Assembly: GCA_032718475.1 (NCBI GenBank)
Contig: JAUCBJ010005999.1
Coordinates: forward strand, 1 to 20,670
DNA: 20,670 nt
From: Nemertoderma westbladi
Lineage: Eukaryota; Xenacoelomorpha; Nemertodermatida; Nemertodermatidae
Direction of reading: 5' to 3'
Under the pieces are notes generated by a model that was not told the DNA's origin, ran no database searches, and saw nothing but the letters and a program-made list of their open reading frames with translations. Every line of letters starts with the position of its first letter. Within the stretch, counting starts at the first letter, position 1. Below are positions 16,690 through 20,670 of the stretch, piece after piece. Made by a program: the position numbers and the translations under genes.

Positions 16690-17331
16690 TCACCTCACGT
16701 GATTACAAAAACTCATTGTTTCCCCACCATAATCATCTTCCTCGTTTTCATGAATACTGACATGCTGTTCGTATGTTTCCTTTGTTGCTATTGGCAACGT
16801 CATCGAGTCGGATATGTGCGAGTCCTCCATCTCAGCTAGTGGAGGCAGCCGGTCCACTTCTAATGAAAGTCTACGGGTTTTGATGCTGTCTCTCCAAGTG
16901 GGGTTGTAGGTGCTGAACCTGAATGATTCCGCTGGTAACATATTCGGAGAACAAGTTTCTTTAATTAGGCCCGTTATGTGTCGTTTTTTGTCGCGTTTGT
17001 TGCCTCCAAGGTTGATGACTACAGCCATTTGGCTCTTTCCAACTTCTTCGATTAGGAATGCGATGAATGAAAGTCCGATGAGTAGGTATATAAGGAATCC
17101 GAAGCTGTAAGCCATCTGTAGTTCGATGTCGTACTTCTGGAACGCCTGAGGAACGTAGTCACCAAAGCCGACTGTAGATGTTGTCACGAAACTAAAATAA
17201 AGAGCTTCTACATAGTTCCAGTTTTCAGAATGTATGAAGAATACACAAGGCAGGTTGGAATAGAGAATCCCTAGAAAATAAAGATAGATTTTGTGATTAA
17301 AATAATTCATTGTTTTAGAAACACATTTAAT
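16690..17331 (-). CDS. Two-pore-domain potassium (K2P) channel, last coding exon
   Basis: K2P channels are dimeric plasma-membrane leak channels; each subunit has four membrane helices and two pore loops. This exon encodes the second half: helix M3 (IYLYFLGILYSNLPCVFFI), pore loop 2 (WNYVEALYFSFVTTST) with selectivity filter TVGFGDY (17155-17175), helix M4 (MAYSFGFLIYLLIGLSFIAF), and a cytoplasmic tail of about 135 residues with polar and acidic stretches, ending at TGA (16690-16692). A pyrimidine-rich acceptor ending TTTTCAG (AG at 17332-17333) precedes 17331, and the frame is open from there, adding seven residues before the first Met, so that Met is internal. Pore loop 1 and M1-M2 must be in upstream exons, which were not found up to 20670. 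The F in the GFGDY filter fits known P2 loops. The subfamily is not decided. Confidence 0.9.
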   Translation of the reverse strand: MKCVSKTMNYFNHKIYLYFLGILYSNLPCVFFIHSENWNYVEALYFSFVTTSTVGFGDYVPQAFQKYDIELQMAYSFGFLIYLLIGLSFIAFLIEEVGKSQMAVVINLGGNKRDKKRHITGLIKETCSPNMLPAESFRFSTYNPTWRDSIKTRRLSLEVDRLPPLAEMEDSHISDSMTLPIATKETYEQHVSIHENEEDDYGGETMSFCNHVR

Positions 17332-17480
17332 CTGAAAAAAAAAATAATTATCAGAATAATTAGAAAAAATTACTACTTTTATATAGAAAATTAACTTAAA
17401 TTTATTGAAATAAAAATCATGCCAAAATCATTTATTTCTAAAAATTATAAATAATAAGTCAAATAATAAAATAAAATATA

Positions 17481-17542
17481 TGTCTTCATAGCAGGTGTCA
17501 TCTTCATAGCTTCATGTCTCCATTCAGGAGGCTATGAAGACA
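17481..17542 (+). repeat. 12-bp arm inverted repeat
   Basis: TGTCTTCATAGC (17481-17492) pairs perfectly with GCTATGAAGACA (17531-17542) across 38 bases. A further TCTTCATAGC lies inside the loop (17501-17510), so alternative pairings are possible. It is intronic if the K2P gene extends upstream. Confidence 0.8.
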
Positions 17543-18830
17543 TTGAGTTTAGTTTATGCATTGCTGTTGATTAAGATTTAAAATTTAAACAACCTTCAAA
17601 ACCATTTCTTCTCTGCTGAAATTGTAACTAAATGTGGGTGAATTGTATCTCCAAATACAGTACAGTCAAAATAAGATAAAGACATATTTAACCTTCTTAA
17701 TCCTAGAAACCTTGCTTCCCGGTTCTAATAATATTTCTAAATTGTTCAATGTGCTAAACCTGATAGTTTAGAATGAGTGAGCGAACAAATCCGAGTTTTG
17801 ACAATATCAACAGTTTACACGTTTATAATTACTGACCTCTTCTGACTGAGAAATAAACACTCAGCAGATTAAATACGTCATAACCTTTGAAAAATAATAT
17901 GTTTTTAAAAGTTAATGACTCTGTCAAGGTCACCTCACATGATGTCTGTTCCCTAGAAACTATTTTAAGAACTTAAGGATGCATTATTACTTCAATCTCG
18001 GCTGATTGTGTAACTAGATGTGACAGTTAATCTGTAAACCGGTAATTAGATTGAGAATTCCGGGATGCCTTGCTTTGCATCAAACTAGGTGCTTGTCAAA
18101 TCGCCATGACATTTACAAACAAAAACGGAAACGCCCCAGTTGCACTTAGACGGCCATTACATTTCAAATGAATCCTGTGGGAGGGTTTGCCGTTTGAGAG
18201 CGAAATCTTAAAGATAAGATTATTAATTATTAAATCAAAATCTTAACATTTGGCATATATTTCAATAATAAATCTAAATTACCAAAAAAAATAGGTATGA
18301 CTGACTGACTATATGATATATTTGAAAAAATTATGGACTTGTTATTTCATTAATCGAATTTCTGCCATATGTAAAAACAGTGACAAAAAGTTCTTTCCTA
18401 TATTTTTCTAAGTCAATGGCGCAAAATAACCATAAACACCAAGTGTGTGTTTGAAGTGGGTTTGAAAAATTATTCAATTTGATTTAAAAACATTAAATGA
18501 AAGGAACAGTGGCGGTGTTTTTTTTAACCAAAATAATATACGAAACTTTATTTCTCTTATTGTCAATTTGCACTGAAGATCACATTCACTTCAATGTGCA
18601 CCACTATCTGACTTTTCTATTGTACAATGTTACTTTCCGCGAAAGAATTTCTAACTGAGTTCAAAAACTATATTTGATTTTACTTTATGGAAACTAATTC
18701 CATCTGAACTTGGTTTACAACATTTCTTTATCTGAAAGATCCGTAGTATTCCTCTAACGAAAAGGCATATCACCTATTTCTTAAGCACATTCCTATTTAT
18801 TTAATATTTTGTCCCATATTTAATACTACT

Positions 18831-18960
18831 ATAAATATTATTTATATAATGTTATTATAATATATATATTATAAAAAAAAAGAAGTTATATATATATATA
18901 TTATATTCATTTATATATTTAATTATTTTATATATATATATTATAATATATTATTTACTA
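18831..18960. repeat. AT-repeat tract
   Basis: Several TATATATATATA runs with ATTATAATAT-type palindromes and an A-run between. Low-complexity sequence capable of cruciform pairing. Confidence 0.85.
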
Positions 18961-20588
18961 TTTATTGTTTATTACTCATTATTTTACGAATTTTCCCAAA
19001 ATAAAATTCCCATTTCATGTATTTTATGTTATTTCCCGTATAGACGTCGTACAGACAGGGATGATTGTCGGTAACGAATTTCGGGAATTATAATCCGTGA
19101 ATGTGGAAATTTTGTAATGAAAGTAATTGATTATAATCCGCTACTGTTATCAATTTTCCAATCCCAATTAGAGCTCACTTACCCCAATTTGGAAAGCGTT
19201 AAGATTTTCTTAAATTAAATAAACAATAATAATAAGATAGGTGTCGGCGTTGCACTATTATATTGTTCGTAACATATTATTGGTGCAATTTGATATTCGC
19301 CTGCTGCACCTCAAAGGAGCTGTGGCTTAATCACCTATTCAATTATCACTTCTCGATTAGCCAAACGCCAATTGCATTAACACCGTAATTGGTTCGACCT
19401 TTTTATCTTCAACTAACTTGTATATCTTATGGTCAAATGTTCCACAGGGTCAAAAGTACAACAAAATGGGTGAAAGGTTCTACAACTTGCTCTAATGATT
19501 GACACCCAGGTCAAGGCTTCCACAATACGGATCTAAGTTTTGTCCATAGCATTCTTCATTATTCATGCTAAAGTGGAGCAATTATGTATTAAATGGTGGA
19601 AGCACAAACATTTTTGTAAATTATTCCGATTATATTGTGGGAACCCACATTAATACTATAATTCCCAATAATCCATCCAGCTTCCTGCTGCTGCAACCTG
19701 AAACATAACGGCTTCAACAACTTGGTCATCTTTACCGGAGCAAAGAATAACTAGTCGGAATCCAACCAGTGAATGAGACAGGCAAGCGATTGATTATGAT
19801 ACTACAGTACATTGTAGACTAATGATGTAGTATGACAATGTAATTTGCATCTGACTGTTTAATAATTCTCTAAACGTCACATGAGTGCAATGGTCGGGAA
19901 TCCACGCCTTGATCACCCACATCACATTGCGTGCGACGTGTAGGCAACCTCATGGTACTCGTGTTATGTTTGCTATGCTATATACTGAATACACCGTGTT
20001 GAAAGCAGCATGGTATACATTTTTAATGATGTAAATACACCTGGTAAATATTCCTGGTTGTTCAGATAATGCAAATTATACAGGAAACGCCTTTCTTTAA
20101 CTTACTTTACCTATGAAGTTAAAAGGATTTTTTATATTATAAAAATGTCATTGAATTTCCGTATATTAATTTCATAGTAAAACACCATTTCCGTTGTTCG
20201 TTGAGAAAGTAATATTTGAAAAGATTATGATACTTAGTAGGATAGAGGAGATATTGATTTAAACAAATTGGTTGGAAACAATAAATGAATTATAAATATA
20301 TAATATAATTATTACAATTTCGGCACAGCAATAAGGAAAAATAGAATAACTGATGGTATTGTAAATGATGCTTTTTTGGCTCACCAGTTAGTTGAATCTT
20401 TCGATACTAATTTTTTAACACAAAGTTATGAGGACCATTTCCACAAATTTATTTTTCTATTAATATAGCTACTATTTTGAAATTTTAACATAATGATCTG
20501 TCATATTTTCCTATGGGAACTGAGTATGTATAGCTTCACAATCCATTTTGTTTAAAAAATATGATACAATTTTTGCAGGTCAGTTTTT

Positions 20589-20670
20589 TAAAAAATGGTA
20601 TAAATTTTCAGAGTTTTATACGTAAAATATCTCACATAGAAGCTGAAGGATCTGTAATACCACATCACCT
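20589..20670 (+). repeat. Dispersed repeat, right copy
   Basis: An A-run, then GTTTTATACGTAAAATATC, then GAAGGATCTGTAATACCAC, in the same orientation as 242-313. It is cut by the window end, so its full length is unknown. Confidence 0.5.

Larger units (their letters stand above)
17332..20670. other. Probable intron of the K2P gene, no exon recognised
   Basis: More than 3.3 kb upstream of the K2P exon on its coding strand. No TIGYG-type first pore loop or other exon is visible on the - strand. The stretch contains a hairpin, an AT-repeat tract and several moderately GC-rich islands (18040-18200, 19230-19540, 19660-19780) that could hold enhancers, with nothing diagnostic. Confidence 0.5.

Noticed and set aside
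1-20670. CRISPR array, rRNA or tRNA genes
   Set aside because: No regularly spaced direct repeats with unique spacers, no rRNA-like blocks, and no A-box/B-box pair with a cloverleaf. The tandem repeats are short minisatellites or the retroelement-mediated duplication.

Overview
The window reads as nuclear DNA of an AT-rich invertebrate animal. The support is a spliced two-pore potassium channel exon, decayed non-LTR retrotransposons, long AT-rich non-coding stretches and GTCT/AGAC microsatellites. A mollusc or other spiralian is my best guess, from the general look of the retroelements and microsatellites only. There are no bacterial operons, rRNA genes, recognisable tRNAs or CRISPR arrays.

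Positions 635-8191 are a retrotransposon-built locus. Element A (646-3478, + strand) is a decayed APE-type non-LTR element, closest to the RTE/RTE-X group, with an 11-bp target-site duplication (TSD). A second 5'-truncated copy, element B (835-2728, - strand), lies inside its endonuclease domain with its own 12-bp TSD. A third truncated copy, C (7811-8174, + strand), has a 17-bp TSD with one mismatch. Between A and C a segment of about 2.1 kb is tandemly duplicated (from 3463 and from 5580). The retroelement piece at the junction (5228-5595) has the 5' flank of copy C and the 3' flank of element A, as expected from unequal recombination between two same-strand copies. Duplicate 1 lacks about 500 bp that duplicate 2 keeps (6754-7252).

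Positions 8192-10200 show no firm gene, only one very weak short-exon candidate. Positions 10233-11867 hold a compact, unrecognised gene group. One intact 196-codon frame is followed 22 bases later by a longer gene broken by two in-frame stops and one frameshift, ending in a basic tail. The tight, intronless layout and local composition suggest an endogenised DNA virus or virus-like transposon, but no hallmark gene is visible. Just downstream is an exact 49-bp, three-unit tandem repeat (11944-12090) with a short inverted repeat in each unit.

Positions 13139-13690 carry the C-terminal restriction-like endonuclease domain of a different, RLE-type non-LTR retrotransposon, so both endonuclease classes of non-LTR element are present. 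Next come a hairpin (13949-13979), a cluster of seven TTCTAGAA-like motifs (14030-14396), a possible orphan exon (15040-15187, - strand), and an 897-bp non-autonomous DNA transposon candidate with 20-bp terminal inverted repeats (15433-16329), ending at a run of 24 C.

The best-supported host gene is the last coding exon of a two-pore-domain potassium channel on the - strand (17331-16690). Its earlier exons would lie beyond 17331, but none is recognisable up to the window end, so 17332-20670 is most likely its intron. A related dispersed repeat, in the same orientation, sits near both window ends.
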